From contig NZ_JAFEUU010000010.1 of the NCBI RefSeq assembly GCF_017355885.1, positions 1 through 64,000 of the forward strand: a DNA stretch of 64,000 bases, read 5' to 3'. Below are positions 49,118-58,557 of this stretch, piece by piece (the first letter of the stretch is position 1; the number at the start of each line of letters is the position of its first letter). The position numbers were made by a program, and so were the translations under genes. This DNA is from Sabulicella rubraurantiaca (GTDB lineage Bacteria; Pseudomonadota; Alphaproteobacteria; Acetobacterales; Acetobacteraceae). The notes under the pieces are model-generated. The model ran no database searches. It saw nothing but the letters and a program-made list of their open reading frames with translations, and was not told the DNA's origin.

Positions 49118-50092
49118 CTACTCCGGCTGCGCGCCGCTGACCCTCACCATCTCCGCCCAGATCGGCTTCTCCTTCGCCAGCCGCTCCGCCAGCCCGTCGG
49201 GTGTAGAGCCGGTCAGCCGGGCACCCATCGTGATGGCCCGCTGCTGCAGCGCCGGGTCAGCCCAGGCAGCGCGCACCTCAGCCGAGATTCGGTCGACCAC
49301 CGCCTGCGGCGTGCCGCGCGGCGCCGCCCAGAGATGCCAGGGCGAGACCTCGAAGCCGGGCACGCCGGCCTCCGCCATGGTCGGCACGTCGGGCAGGGCC
49401 GGCCAGCGCTGCGGCAGCGCCACGGCGAGCGCCCGCATCCTCCCCTCTGCGATCACGCCGACATAGGAGGCGAGGTTGTCCACCGCGTATTGGATATCCC
49501 CCGCCAACAGCGCCGGGATGGTCTGGGCCGCACCGCGATAGCTCACATGCTGCGCCTCGAACCCCGTGCGCCCGGCGAGGAAGGCGCCGGAAAGGTGGAT
49601 GGTGGTACCGACCCCGGAGGAGCCGAAGCTGACCCGCCCCGGCCGTGCCTTCGCCCAGGTGACGAATTCCTGCAGCGTTCGCGCCGGGACGTGCTGGGCC
49701 GGGACCACCGCGACATTGGGCAGGTCCCACATCGCGCTGATCCAGGCGAAGTCCCGCTCCGGATCATAGGGCAGCCGCCGGAAGAGATGCGGATTGATCA
49801 GCAGATTGTGCATGCTGACGGTGCCGATGGTGTAGCCATCCGGCGTCGCGCGGGCGAGCGCCTCCGCACCGATATTGCCGGAGGCACCGGTGCGCGTCTC
49901 CACCACGAAGGGCTGGCCGAGGCGCTGCGACATTTGCTCCGCGGCCACGCGCGTCATCACGTCGAGCGAGCCGCCGGGCGGGAAGCCGACGATGACGCGC
50001 ACTGGCCGGTTCGGCCAGTTCTCCTGGGCGCGGCCCGCAAGGGGCAGGGCAGCAAGCATCGGCGTGGCAAGCAGCGCGCGGCGGTGCAGCAA
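49118..50092 (-). CDS. Tripartite tricarboxylate transporter substrate-binding protein (Bug family)
   Basis: A 324-residue periplasmic binding protein: signal MLHRRALLATPMLAALPLAG, then WPNRPVRVIVGFPPGGSLDV and the second ligand loop (FGSSGVGTTIHLSG), with DIQYAVDNLAS. Bug proteins bind carboxylates or related solutes and serve TctAB permeases. No tctA or tctB is near, so it is an orphan, a common state in bacteria rich in Bug genes. It lies just outside the distal att of the tRNA-Phe element. Confidence 0.88.
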   Translation of the reverse strand: MLHRRALLATPMLAALPLAGRAQENWPNRPVRVIVGFPPGGSLDVMTRVAAEQMSQRLGQPFVVETRTGASGNIGAEALARATPDGYTIGTVSMHNLLINPHLFRRLPYDPERDFAWISAMWDLPNVAVVPAQHVPARTLQEFVTWAKARPGRVSFGSSGVGTTIHLSGAFLAGRTGFEAQHVSYRGAAQTIPALLAGDIQYAVDNLASYVGVIAEGRMRALAVALPQRWPALPDVPTMAEAGVPGFEVSPWHLWAAPRGTPQAVVDRISAEVRAAWADPALQQRAITMGARLTGSTPDGLAERLAKEKPIWAEMVRVSGAQPE

Positions 50093-50193
50093 TGAAGGTT
50101 CCTCCCATTATTCGTTGCGCCCATCGTAGCATGGACAGAGGGCGAGTGGTCAGGATTTGGGCGGAGCAACCAGGGCTGCCCGAGGCGAGCCCG

Positions 50194-50664
50194 TCACGTC
50201 TCTGGCGCTTCGTCCACCTGTGACAGCGCCATCAACCCCGCCCGCAGCGCGTCCGGCTCCAGCAGATCCGCTTCAATGGCGCCATGGACAGCGCGCCAGA
50301 TCGGCACGGCCTGCGCCAGCACACCTCTTCCCTTTTCCGTAAGGCTGAGCAGGCGGCTGCGACGGTCCGCCGGGTTGTGACTGACCACGAGCAGCCCCTG
50401 CCGCTCCAGTGGCTTCAGCGCTGCGGTCAGCGTCGTCCGGTCCATCGCCAGCAGCTCGGACACCTGCTTCATCGCCGCGGGCTTCGGGCGGTTCAGAGAC
50501 ATCAACAGGGAGAACTGGCCGTTCGTCAGACCGACCGGCCGCAACGCCTCGTCAAAGCGGCGAGCCAAGGCCCGGGCCGCACGCTGCACATGCAGGCACA
50601 AGCAGGCATCCCGCACCTCCAGGGTCGCCTCGAACGGAACAAAAAGAGAAATTTCCGTTGACAT
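50194..50664 (-). CDS. MarR family transcriptional regulator
   Basis: A 156-residue winged-helix regulator: dimerisation helix with LCLHVQRAARALARRFDEAL, DNA-binding helix QVSELLAMDRTTLTAALKPL (about residues 66-85) and wing QGLLVVSHNPADRRSRLLSL. The Cys in the N-terminal segment (DACLC) could sense oxidants or electrophiles. It is divergent from the DUF1428/VOC operon, and a perfect palindrome lies in the gap, so it probably represses that operon and itself. Confidence 0.88.
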   Translation of the reverse strand: MSTEISLFVPFEATLEVRDACLCLHVQRAARALARRFDEALRPVGLTNGQFSLLMSLNRPKPAAMKQVSELLAMDRTTLTAALKPLERQGLLVVSHNPADRRSRLLSLTEKGRGVLAQAVPIWRAVHGAIEADLLEPDALRAGLMALSQVDEAPET

Positions 50665-50687
50665 GGCCTACATATGTTGATATCAAC
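50658..50687 (+). promoter_or_regulatory. Promoter with overlapping MarR-type operator
   Basis: TTGACA (50658-50663), 17 bases, TATCAA (50681-50686): a near-consensus sigma-70 promoter reading toward DUF1428. The perfect 12-bp palindrome GTTGATATCAAC (50676-50687) covers its -10. TTGATATCAA-type palindromes are usual MarR-family operators, so binding there would block the promoter. The -35 overlaps the marR start codon. Confidence 0.7.
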
Positions 50688-50768
50688 CTAAATGTCCAGC
50701 CGCGACAGCATGGCGGCACTGGAAAGAACATCCGGAAGACGCCGGCACGCAAAGGGGAAACGAGACAA

Positions 50769-51122
50769 ATGGACTACGTGGATGGCTTCGTGGTGGCCGT
50801 GCCCACCTCGAACAAGGAAACCTATCGCCAGCACGCCGCCGAGGCGGCACCGCTCTTCAAGGAGTTCGGCGCCATCCGCATGGTCGAATGCTGGGAGGAC
50901 GACGTGCCGGACGGCAAGCTCACTGATTTTCGCCGCGCTGTGCAGGCGAAGCCGGATGAAGTCGTGGTCTTCTCCTGGATCGAGTACCCGTCCAAGGAAA
51001 TCCGCGACGCCGCGAACCAGCGCATGAAGGCGGACCCGCGCATGAAGGCGATGGCCGACACCATGCCTTTTGACGGCAAGCGCATGATCTTCGGTGGCTT
51101 CGCGCCGATCCTGGACGTCTGA
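50769..51122 (+). CDS. DUF1428 family protein
   Basis: A 117-residue ferredoxin-like dimeric alpha/beta barrel protein (YbaA type) starting MDYVDGFVVAVPTSNKETYR, with MVECWEDDVPDGKLTDFRRA and the end DGKRMIFGGFAPILDV. No biochemical role is established. A GGGGAAACGAGACAA stretch precedes the ATG. It is the first gene of an operon with two VOC proteins, under the likely control of the divergent MarR protein, which hints at a response to a small toxic compound. Confidence 0.88.
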   Translation: MDYVDGFVVAVPTSNKETYRQHAAEAAPLFKEFGAIRMVECWEDDVPDGKLTDFRRAVQAKPDEVVVFSWIEYPSKEIRDAANQRMKADPRMKAMADTMPFDGKRMIFGGFAPILDV

Positions 51123-51135
51123 GGGGAAGCGGCAC

Positions 51136-51915
51136 ATGGCCAACCGGCACGGCGACTTCCTTTGGTACGAACTCACCACGCCCGACCCCATAGCGGCTTC
51201 GCGCTTTTATGGCGCCGTGCTGGGATGGCGGGCGCGCAAGGCGACGGTGCCGGGGGTGGATTACCATCTCCTCGGCACGGGGGCCGGGGATGTCGCCGGG
51301 ATGATGGCGCCCCCGCCCGGCGCCGGCGAGGCGATGCGGCCGCGCTGGCTGGGTTATGTTGCGGTGGACGACGTGGACCGGACGGCCGCCGCCATCCTCG
51401 CGGCTGGCGGGGCGCAGCACGTTCCGCCCACCGACATCCCGGGCGTCGGCCGCTTCGCCATCCTGACGGACCCGCAAGGCGTCGCGATCGGCATCATGCG
51501 TGGGGCGGATGACGGCACGAGCCACGCCTTCGCGCCGAACCACACCGGCCATTGCCACTGGAACGAGCTGGCGACGACCGACCCCGCGGCGGCCCTTTCC
51601 TTCCATGGAGGCCATTTCGGCTGGCAGACGGGCGACGCCATGCCGATGGGCGAGATGGGCGAATACCGCTTCCTCCTGCAGGGCGGCATGGCGATGGGGG
51701 CGGTGATGCGCGCAATCCCGAATGGCCCGCCCCCAGCCTGGAACTTCTACTTCGGCGTCCGCGGCATCGACGCTGCGGCCGCCGCCATCACGGAAGCGGG
51801 CGGCACCATCCATTACGGCCCGGCAGAAGTGCCGGGAAACCTATGCATCGTCGTTGCCAGCGACCCGCAGGGGGCGATGTTCGGCGTGGTGGGCCCGCGA
51901 GTGGCCGCGCCTTGA
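51136..51915 (+). CDS. VOC family protein, two-domain
   Basis: A 259-residue protein made of two glyoxalase/bleomycin-resistance (VOC) modules: the first begins GDFLWYELTTPDPIAASRFY, the second HCHWNELATTDPAAALSFHG. Such fused modules form a metal site between repeats; His and Glu candidates are present in each half. Substrate unknown; detoxification of an electrophile or an extradiol-type reaction is possible. It follows DUF1428 by 13 bases. Confidence 0.82.
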   Translation: MANRHGDFLWYELTTPDPIAASRFYGAVLGWRARKATVPGVDYHLLGTGAGDVAGMMAPPPGAGEAMRPRWLGYVAVDDVDRTAAAILAAGGAQHVPPTDIPGVGRFAILTDPQGVAIGIMRGADDGTSHAFAPNHTGHCHWNELATTDPAAALSFHGGHFGWQTGDAMPMGEMGEYRFLLQGGMAMGAVMRAIPNGPPPAWNFYFGVRGIDAAAAAITEAGGTIHYGPAEVPGNLCIVVASDPQGAMFGVVGPRVAAP

Positions 51916-52388
51916 CGCAGGTCGCCCAGCATCTCTGGTTCGCGCGGGACATGGAGGCGGCGCTGCGCTTCTACACCGCGCTCATCCCCGGCTCCGCCTT
52001 GGAGTGGATCGCGCCGCTGCCGGCGGACACGCCCAGCGGACCGGCGGGCAGCGTGCGGATCGCTGCCTTCACCCTCGGCGGCCAGCGCTACCGGGCGGTG
52101 GAGGCAGGGCCGCTCGACCCGTTCAATCACAGCTTCTCCGTCATGGTCGAATGCGAAAGCCAAGCGGAGATTGACCGGATCTGGGACGCGCTTCTGGAAG
52201 GCGGCACGGCGGAGCAATGCGGTTGGCTGCGCGATCGCTGGGGGCTACACTGGCAGGTCACGCCGCGCCGCCTGGGCGAGTGGCTGCGCGATCCGGACAC
52301 GGCGAAGGCGCGGCGCGTGGCCGAGGCGATGCTCGGCATGGTCAAGCTGGACATCACCGCGCTGGAGCGGGCGGCGCGGGTCGGCTGA
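51912..52388 (+). CDS. VOC family protein, PhnB/3-demethylubiquinone methyltransferase-like
   Basis: A 158-residue PhnB-type protein: VAQHLWFARDMEAALRFYTA, then GPLDPFNHSFSVMVECESQA, LEGGTAEQCGWLRDRWGLHW and the end with VTPRRLGEWL. The start is the TTG overlapping the previous stop (TTGA), with no other start near. The function of these single-domain VOC proteins is not known. It meets the convergent flavodoxin gene stop to stop with no gap. Confidence 0.82.
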   Translation: MTQVAQHLWFARDMEAALRFYTALIPGSALEWIAPLPADTPSGPAGSVRIAAFTLGGQRYRAVEAGPLDPFNHSFSVMVECESQAEIDRIWDALLEGGTAEQCGWLRDRWGLHWQVTPRRLGEWLRDPDTAKARRVAEAMLGMVKLDITALERAARVG

Positions 52389-52880
52389 TCAGAACACCCC
52401 CATCGCCAGCCCCGCCGCCAGCGCGGCTCCCGCTTCCTCGCACCGCGCCAGATCCTCGGCACCGATGGCCTTCGGCGCCTGGATCGCCTCCGGCGTCTGC
52501 GCGTGGACGCAGATGATCAGCGGCTCGGCCACCTCGCGCAGCCGCCAGCCCGTGGCGATGCGCGCCACCTGCCGGGCGGCGCCCGTGCCGTCGCTGCCGG
52601 CGCAGATCAGCGCGACGTAGGGGCGGCCATTGAGCCGGTCCAACGCCGGATAGAAGCAGCGATCGAAGAAATCCTTCATCAGCCCGGCCATGGTCGCCAG
52701 CATCTCCGGCGTCGCGAAGAGGAAGCCGTCTGCCGCCAGCACATCCTCCGGCCCCGCCTCCTGCGCGTGGAGGAGTCGGACGCGAACCCCTTCCTCCTGC
52801 TCCGCGCCGCGCGCGGCCGCCTCCGCCATCGCGCGCGTGCCGCCCGTCACGGAATGGAACACGATCAGCAGCGTCTTCAT
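52389..52880 (-). CDS. Flavodoxin family protein
   Basis: A 163-residue flavodoxin-fold protein starting MKTLLIVFHSVTGGTRAMAE; the phosphate loop is HSVTGGTRAM (about residues 9-18), and FATPEMLATMAGLMKDFFDR and ALICAGSDGTGAARQ supply the other FMN-binding loops. It is related to NAD(P)H-dependent FMN reductases or WrbA-like proteins. Electron partner unknown. It is divergent from the DenD-like gene, 65 bases away. Confidence 0.8.
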   Translation of the reverse strand: MKTLLIVFHSVTGGTRAMAEAAARGAEQEEGVRVRLLHAQEAGPEDVLAADGFLFATPEMLATMAGLMKDFFDRCFYPALDRLNGRPYVALICAGSDGTGAARQVARIATGWRLREVAEPLIICVHAQTPEAIQAPKAIGAEDLARCEEAGAALAAGLAMGVF

Positions 52881-52945
52881 GCGGTGCGGTTGCCCGCCCG
52901 CGCGGCGCGCGTCTAGCCTCGGGCGCGGCAAGGGATGGAGGCGGG

Positions 52946-53908
52946 ATGCGGGTCCTGGTGACGGGCGCGGCAGGATTCATCGGCCGCCACCTGACGGACG
53001 CGCTGCTGGCGGCCGGCACGCTGAACGGAGCCCCGTTGCAGCAGATCGTGCTGACCGACCTCCGGGCACCCGAGGCGCCGCAGGGATCGGCGGTTCCCAT
53101 CACCACCCGCTCGGGCGATTTGCGCGACCCGGCGCTGCTGGAGGCGCTGTTCGGCACGGAAGGGTTCGACAGCGTGTTCCATCTCGCCGCCAGCCTGACC
53201 GGCGCGGCTGAGGCCGATCTGGGCCATGGGCTCTCGGTGAATCTCCTCGCCCTTCTGCGGCTGCTAGAGCGCTGCCGGGGGCAGGGCCGGGTTCCGCGCC
53301 TGGTCTTCGCAAGCTCCATCGCGGCCTTCGGCGGCAGCTTGCCGGAGGTGGTGGAGGACGACACGCCGCGCCTGCCGCAGACCTCCTACGGCACGCAGAA
53401 GGCAATGGCGGAGTTGCTGCTGGCCGACCATGCCCGGCGCGGCGCGGTGGATGCGCGGTCGCTGCGCCTGCCCATCGTGATGATCCGCCCAGGCGTGCCA
53501 AGCCCCGCCGTGTCAGACCGCGTCGCCGCCATCCTGCGCGAGCCGCTCCTGGGGCGCGACGTCGCCTGCCCGCTTCGCCCGGACACGCCTCTGCCCCTCG
53601 CCTCCGTCCGCCGCGTCGCCCTGGCGCTGCGTGCACTGCACGACCTGCCCGGAGAGGCGCTGGGGCCGTCGCGGGCGATCAACCTGCCCGCCCTCACGGC
53701 CACGCCGGCCGAGATGGCCGGCGCCCTGCCTCGCCACGCGGCGGGGCGCAGCCTGGGCCGCGTCACCTGGGCGCCCGACCCGGCGCTGCAGGCGGTGGTG
53801 GATGGGTGGCCGCGCCGCTTCCAGTCGGCCGCCGCCGCGCGTCTCGGCCTGCGAGCCAGCGAGACACTGGACGACATCATCCGGAGCTTCCTACTCGAAG
53901 CAGGCTGA
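52946..53908 (+). CDS. NAD-dependent epimerase/dehydratase (D-erythronate dehydrogenase-like)
   Basis: A 320-residue extended SDR with the NAD motif VTGAAGFIGRHLTDALL (residues 5-21), HLAASLTGAAEADLGHG, the catalytic Ser in FASSIAAFGG and TSYGTQKAMAELLL (Tyr, Lys). It closely resembles the DenD family, which oxidises D-erythronate to 2-oxo-tetronate; the kinase and isomerase genes of that pathway are not beside it, so the substrate stays open. Confidence 0.78.
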   Translation: MRVLVTGAAGFIGRHLTDALLAAGTLNGAPLQQIVLTDLRAPEAPQGSAVPITTRSGDLRDPALLEALFGTEGFDSVFHLAASLTGAAEADLGHGLSVNLLALLRLLERCRGQGRVPRLVFASSIAAFGGSLPEVVEDDTPRLPQTSYGTQKAMAELLLADHARRGAVDARSLRLPIVMIRPGVPSPAVSDRVAAILREPLLGRDVACPLRPDTPLPLASVRRVALALRALHDLPGEALGPSRAINLPALTATPAEMAGALPRHAAGRSLGRVTWAPDPALQAVVDGWPRRFQSAAAARLGLRASETLDDIIRSFLLEAG

Positions 53909-53983
53909 CACGCATCGAAGCCCGGCGCCGCACGTTGCCTCGGAAGGCCGCAAGGCCGATCCATTGCCGGAGGCCCGTCACCC

Positions 53984-55918
53984 ATGCCGCCACGCGAAGC
54001 ACCACCGCCGCCGACGCCCATCGCCCCCGCCGAGGCGCCGGGCCTGACCAGCCTCCTGTCGCTGGCGATCGGTGTCGTGGTGGTGGCGGGGCTGGCGCTG
54101 GCACGGGACGTGCTGATCCCCATCACCCTCGCCCTGCTGCTGTCTTTCGTGCTGGCGCCGCTGGCCGACCTGTTGCGGCGCGTCGGAATCGGCCGCGCCG
54201 CCGCCGCGCTGCTGGCCTCCCTGCTCGCCCTGGGCCTGGTGCTGGCCTTGGGGGCGGTGATCGCCTCGCAGGTCGGTTCCCTGGCGGAGGACTTGCCGCG
54301 CTATCAGGCGACGATGCAGGAAAAATGGGCGGCGGCGCGCGAGCTCACCATGGGCCGCCTGTCAGGCCTCGTGGAGCAGGTCGGGCGCGGGATGGAGGAG
54401 GCGACGACCGAGGCACCCGTCCCCACCCCCAGCGGCGAGCGCCCGGTGCCAGTGGAGGTCCGCACGCCCAATCCCAGCCCATTGCAGGTGGCGGAACGCG
54501 TGCTGATGCCGGCGCTGGAACCGCTGGCGACCACCTTCATTGTCTTCGTCGTGGCCGTCTTCGTGCTGCTGCAGCGCCAGGACCTCCGGGACCGGCTGAT
54601 CCGCCTCTTCGGCGCGCGCGACCTGCATCGCACCACCGTCGCGCTGGATGACGCGGCGATGCGCCTGTCGCGCTACTTCCTGACGCAGCTTGGCATCAAC
54701 ACCGCCTATGGCATCGTCACCACTGGCGTGCTGCTGCTGATCGGGGTGCCCGGCGCGCCGCTCTGGGGCATCCTCGCGGCGCTGATGCGCTTCGTGCCCT
54801 TCATCGGCACCCCCATCGCCGCCATCCCGCCCATCCTGCTGGCCGCCGCGGTGGATCCGGGCTGGACCATGGCTCTCTGGACCACCGTCTTCTACGTGGT
54901 CGGCGAGGGGCTGATGGGCCAGGCGGTGGAGCCCTTGGCCTTCGGCCAGAGCACCGGGCTCTCGCCGTTTTCCGTCGTGGTGGCGGCGATCTTCTGGACC
55001 TGGCTCTGGGGCGCGCCGGGGCTTCTTCTCGCCACGCCGCTCACCGTCTGCCTAGCGGTGCTGGGCCGCCATATCGAGCGGCTGGAGTTCCTGGGCGTCA
55101 TGCTGGCTGATCGCCCCGCTCTGACGCCGGCGGAGAATTTCTACCAGCGCATGCTGGCCCGCGACCCGGACGAGGCACAGGACTATGCCGAACGCATCCT
55201 GAAGGAACGGTCGCTTATCTCCTACTACGACGAGGTGGCGCTCAAGGGGCTGCAGCTCGCCGCCGCCGACACGCAGCGCGGCATCCTCTCCGGCGCCCGC
55301 CTCGAAGGGGTGAAGGAGGCGATGCTGGACCTGATCGAGGGGCTGTCCGACCACGAAGACGTCCCGCACGAGCCGCAGCCCGCCAAGGAAGGCGACCCGG
55401 TGACGGATGAGGTTGCCCCCCGCCCCCCGCCCGGCCAGGCACCGCCGCGCGAGGCCCTGCCGCCGCGCTGGCAGGGCGAGACGCCCATCCTGTGCATCGC
55501 CGGGCGCGGCCCGCTGGACGAGGCGGCGGCGGCGATGCTGGCGCAGCTCCTGGGCAAGCACGGCCTGGGGGCAAAGGTAATGCCGCACCAGCGGGCGAGC
55601 CGCGCCGCCATCGGCTCCCTCGACACGGAAGGGGTGGCGATGGTGTGCATCTCCTATCTCGACATCAGCGGGAACCCGGCGCATCTGCGCCTCCTGCTGC
55701 GGCGCCTCCGCGCGCGTCTGCCAGCGGGCGCGCCGGTCCTGGTCGGTCTCTGGCCCGCCGAGGACGTGATCCTCACCGACCGCAAGCTGCAATCCGCCGT
55801 GGGCGCGGATCACTACGTCACGACGCTGGGGGCTGCCGTGGAAGCCTGCCTCGCCGAGGCGCGCAAGGCCGCGGAGCCCTCAGGCCAGGAAGGCGCGAAG
55901 GTGGAGTCAGCGCCCTGA
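53984..55918 (+). CDS. AI-2E family transporter with extra C-terminal domain
   Basis: A 644-residue protein. The first 380 residues are a PerM/AI-2E membrane protein: helices LLSLAIGVVVVAGLALARDV and ITLALLLSFVLAPLADLLRR, a second pair, then LGINTAYGIVTTGVLLLIGV and the FIGTPIAAIPPILLAA block. Most relatives stop near 350-380. The rest is cytoplasmic: a helical part (NFYQRMLARDPDEAQDYAE), a Pro-rich linker and an alpha/beta domain (ETPILCIAGRGPLDEAAAAM, EGVAMVCISYLDISG, PVLVGLWPAED) like a B12-binding or receiver Rossmann fold. Transport substrate unknown. Confidence 0.82.
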   Translation: MPPREAPPPPTPIAPAEAPGLTSLLSLAIGVVVVAGLALARDVLIPITLALLLSFVLAPLADLLRRVGIGRAAAALLASLLALGLVLALGAVIASQVGSLAEDLPRYQATMQEKWAAARELTMGRLSGLVEQVGRGMEEATTEAPVPTPSGERPVPVEVRTPNPSPLQVAERVLMPALEPLATTFIVFVVAVFVLLQRQDLRDRLIRLFGARDLHRTTVALDDAAMRLSRYFLTQLGINTAYGIVTTGVLLLIGVPGAPLWGILAALMRFVPFIGTPIAAIPPILLAAAVDPGWTMALWTTVFYVVGEGLMGQAVEPLAFGQSTGLSPFSVVVAAIFWTWLWGAPGLLLATPLTVCLAVLGRHIERLEFLGVMLADRPALTPAENFYQRMLARDPDEAQDYAERILKERSLISYYDEVALKGLQLAAADTQRGILSGARLEGVKEAMLDLIEGLSDHEDVPHEPQPAKEGDPVTDEVAPRPPPGQAPPREALPPRWQGETPILCIAGRGPLDEAAAAMLAQLLGKHGLGAKVMPHQRASRAAIGSLDTEGVAMVCISYLDISGNPAHLRLLLRRLRARLPAGAPVLVGLWPAEDVILTDRKLQSAVGADHYVTTLGAAVEACLAEARKAAEPSGQEGAKVESAP

Positions 55919-56293
55919 GGGGCGCTGGCGCAGCATCTCGTGCACGAGGCGGCATCGGCCGCGCCCGGGATGGCTGCTGACGAAGCGGCGCGCATTGTTC
56001 GCCCCTTCGAAGATCTGCCCCTCCCCTGCCTGGAACAGGCCGAAGCCGGGCAGTGCCACCTTGCCGTCCGAGCCGATCTCGCCTTCCAGCGGGGGGTCGC
56101 CCGGCAGACCGGGAATGGTGATGCGGCTGTCGCGCACCTCGCCCACCACCCGCGCCTGCCCGACACGCCCGCCAGCGCGGCCGCAATCCTGAAAACGCGT
56201 CCCCTCGTAGAGACCGTCATGCGGTCCGCCGCGCTGCGCCTCTGCTCCAGAGGCGAGGAGAAGGAAAGGCAGGATGAGCAGCGGCAGACGCAT
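55907..56293 (-). CDS. Small exported protein (hypothetical)
   Basis: A 128-residue protein with signal MRLPLLILPFLLLASGAEA, then GGPHDGLYEGTRFQDC and a beta-rich body (ARVVGEVRDSRITIPGLPGD), ending with a second Cys in RGRCRLVHEML. Two cysteines in the mature part may pair. The start follows the parC stop by two bases, so it is probably cotranscribed with parC. It overlaps the convergent AI-2E gene end by 12 bases. No family recognised. Confidence 0.7.
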   Translation of the reverse strand: MRLPLLILPFLLLASGAEAQRGGPHDGLYEGTRFQDCGRAGGRVGQARVVGEVRDSRITIPGLPGDPPLEGEIGSDGKVALPGFGLFQAGEGQIFEGANNARRFVSSHPGRGRCRLVHEMLRQRPSGR

Positions 56294-56295
56294 CG

Positions 56296-58527
56296 TCACT
56301 CCCCGAAGCTGTTGGACCTTGGAAAGCCGTTCGGCACCATCTTCCCTGCCCCGGCACGCTGGCCGCGCCAAGTGGCGAGGTCGGTCTCGGTGCGCGTCCG
56401 CTCGCCGAGCTTCCAGGTCAGCCCCTCCTTGCGGGTGAAGACCTTGGCATCGGCAAGGCCGCCATCCTTGTAAGACTGGAGCTGCACGCCGCGGCCGCGC
56501 GTCATCACCGGAAGCTGCTCCATCGGGAAGAGCAGGAGCTTGCGGTTGTCGCCCAGCACCGCGACCGTGTCGCCCTCGGCGCGGCGGCACAGCACGGCAC
56601 GGGCCGGGGCCTCGGTCACCAGCACCTGCTTGCCGGTGCGCTTCTCCGCCATCAGCTCCGACGCCTCGACCAGGAAGCCCTTGCCGTCGCTGCCGGCCAC
56701 GAGGTAGCGCGCGCCTTCCTCCGGCACGATCAGCGCCAGGATCGCCTCCTCGTTCGGCAATTCCACCAGCAGGCGCAGCGGCTGGCCATCGCCGCGGCCG
56801 CGCGGCAGCGCCTCCGCCTTCACCGTGTAGGCCTTGCCGTTGGAGGCGAAGGCGACCAGCCGGTCGGTGCTCATGCAATGGAGGCGGAAGGCCGGGCCGT
56901 CGCCCTCCTTGAACTTCACCTCCTGCTCCTCCGGCAGGTGGCCCTTGAAGGCACGGATCCAGCCCTTCTCCGAAAGGATGACGGTCAGCGGCTCCTTCTC
57001 GATGAAGGCACTCTCATCCACCGTCACCGCCGGCATGGCGCTGCCGGCCAGGGTGCGGCGGTCGCCCAGCGCGCCGGAGCCGAACTTCGCCCGCGTCGCC
57101 TCGATCTCCTTGCCGATCGCCGTCCAGCGGCGCGTCTCGGAGGCCATCAGGGCCTGGAGGCCCTTCTGCTCCTTGGAGAGGCGGTCATGCTCGCGGCGGA
57201 TCTCCATCTCCTCCAGCTTGCGCAGGGCGCGCAGCCGCATGTTGAGGATGGCCTCGGCCTGGATGTCGGACAGGCCGAACGCCGCCATCAGCTTGGGCTT
57301 CGGCTCGTCCTCCGTGCGGATGATACGGATCACCTCATCCAGGTTGAGATAGGCGATCAGGTAGCCGTCCAGCACCTCCAGCCGCCGCGCGATGGCGGCG
57401 AGGCGGTGGGTGGTGCGGCGCTGCAGCACCTCGTGCCGGTGGTCCAGCCAGGCGCGCAGCACGTCGCGCAGCCCCATGACGCGCGGGGTGCGGCTGGCAT
57501 CCAGCACGTTCATGTTCAGCGGGATGCGCGATTCCAGCGCCGTGGCGCGGAACAGCGTCTCCATCAGCACCGCCGGCTCCACCGTGCGCGACTTCGGCTC
57601 CAGCACGAGGCGCACCTTGTCCGTGCTCTCGTCGCGCACATCGCCAAGCAGCGGGAGCTTCTTCTCCTCCAGCAGTGCCGCGATCTGCTCGATCAGGCGC
57701 GACTTGGCGACCTGATACGGGATCTCGGTGACGACGATGTTCCAGGTGCCGTTCTTCTGCTTCTCCACCTCCCAGCGCGCGCGCAGGCGGAAGCCGCCGC
57801 GGCCCGTCTCGTAGGCGTCCGCGATGCTTTCGGCGGATTCCACCAGCACGCCGCCGGTCGGGAAGTCCGGCCCGGGCATGTGCTGGAGCAGCTCCGCCGT
57901 CGTGGCTTTGGGGTTGGCGATCAGCGCCAGGGCAGCGGCACAGAGCTCGCCCGCATTGTGCGGCGGGATGGAGGTCGCCATGCCGACCGCGATGCCGTTG
58001 GCGCCGTTCGCCAGCAGGTTCGGGAAAGCGGCGGGAAGGACAACGGGTTCCTTGTCCTCGCCATCATAGGTGGCGCGGAAATCGACCGTGTCCTCGTCGA
58101 TCTGAGCCAGCAGCGCCTGCGCCACCTCGGTCAGCCGCGCCTCGGTGTAGCGCATGGCCGCGGCGTTATCGCCGTCGATATTGCCGAAATTGCCCTGGCC
58201 CTCGACCAGCGGGTAGCGCGCGGCGAAATCCTGTGCGAGCCGGACCAGCGCCTCGTACACCGCCGCGTCGCCATGCGGGTGGTATTTGCCGATCACGTCG
58301 CCCACGACGCGGGCGCATTTCTTGAAGCCGCTCGCCGGATCGAGCTTCAGCTGGTGCATGGCCCAGAGCAGGCGGCGATGCACCGGCTTCAGCCCGTCCC
58401 GCACGTCGGGCAGGGAGCGCGCCATGATCGTGCTCATGGCATAGGCCAGATAGCGCTCGCTCAGCGCGTCGCTCAGCGGCGTCTCGCGGATCGCGCCGCC
58501 ATCCTTCAGGATCAGATCGTCAGGCAT
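56296..58527 (-). CDS. parC: DNA topoisomerase IV subunit A
   Basis: Decatenating type II topoisomerase subunit, 743 residues. The catalytic Tyr127 lies in AMRYTEARL. The quinolone-contact region reads [19 protein letters not shown]: Ala88 takes the place of the Ser (E. coli Ser80) that bridges fluoroquinolones, while Glu92 (E. coli Glu84) is kept. The C-terminal part has a shortened beta-propeller typical of ParC rather than GyrA. It starts 30 bases after recO. A large antisense open frame over this gene is a shadow. Confidence 0.93.
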   Translation of the reverse strand: MPDDLILKDGGAIRETPLSDALSERYLAYAMSTIMARSLPDVRDGLKPVHRRLLWAMHQLKLDPASGFKKCARVVGDVIGKYHPHGDAAVYEALVRLAQDFAARYPLVEGQGNFGNIDGDNAAAMRYTEARLTEVAQALLAQIDEDTVDFRATYDGEDKEPVVLPAAFPNLLANGANGIAVGMATSIPPHNAGELCAAALALIANPKATTAELLQHMPGPDFPTGGVLVESAESIADAYETGRGGFRLRARWEVEKQKNGTWNIVVTEIPYQVAKSRLIEQIAALLEEKKLPLLGDVRDESTDKVRLVLEPKSRTVEPAVLMETLFRATALESRIPLNMNVLDASRTPRVMGLRDVLRAWLDHRHEVLQRRTTHRLAAIARRLEVLDGYLIAYLNLDEVIRIIRTEDEPKPKLMAAFGLSDIQAEAILNMRLRALRKLEEMEIRREHDRLSKEQKGLQALMASETRRWTAIGKEIEATRAKFGSGALGDRRTLAGSAMPAVTVDESAFIEKEPLTVILSEKGWIRAFKGHLPEEQEVKFKEGDGPAFRLHCMSTDRLVAFASNGKAYTVKAEALPRGRGDGQPLRLLVELPNEEAILALIVPEEGARYLVAGSDGKGFLVEASELMAEKRTGKQVLVTEAPARAVLCRRAEGDTVAVLGDNRKLLLFPMEQLPVMTRGRGVQLQSYKDGGLADAKVFTRKEGLTWKLGERTRTETDLATWRGQRAGAGKMVPNGFPRSNSFGE

Positions 58528-58557
58528 GTATTCGCGTTTCGTTCTCTCGACCTGGAT

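Noticed and set aside
49118-50092. Bug-type binding protein as cargo of the tRNA-Phe element
   Set aside because: It lies outside the distal att copy, so there is no evidence that it came with the element.
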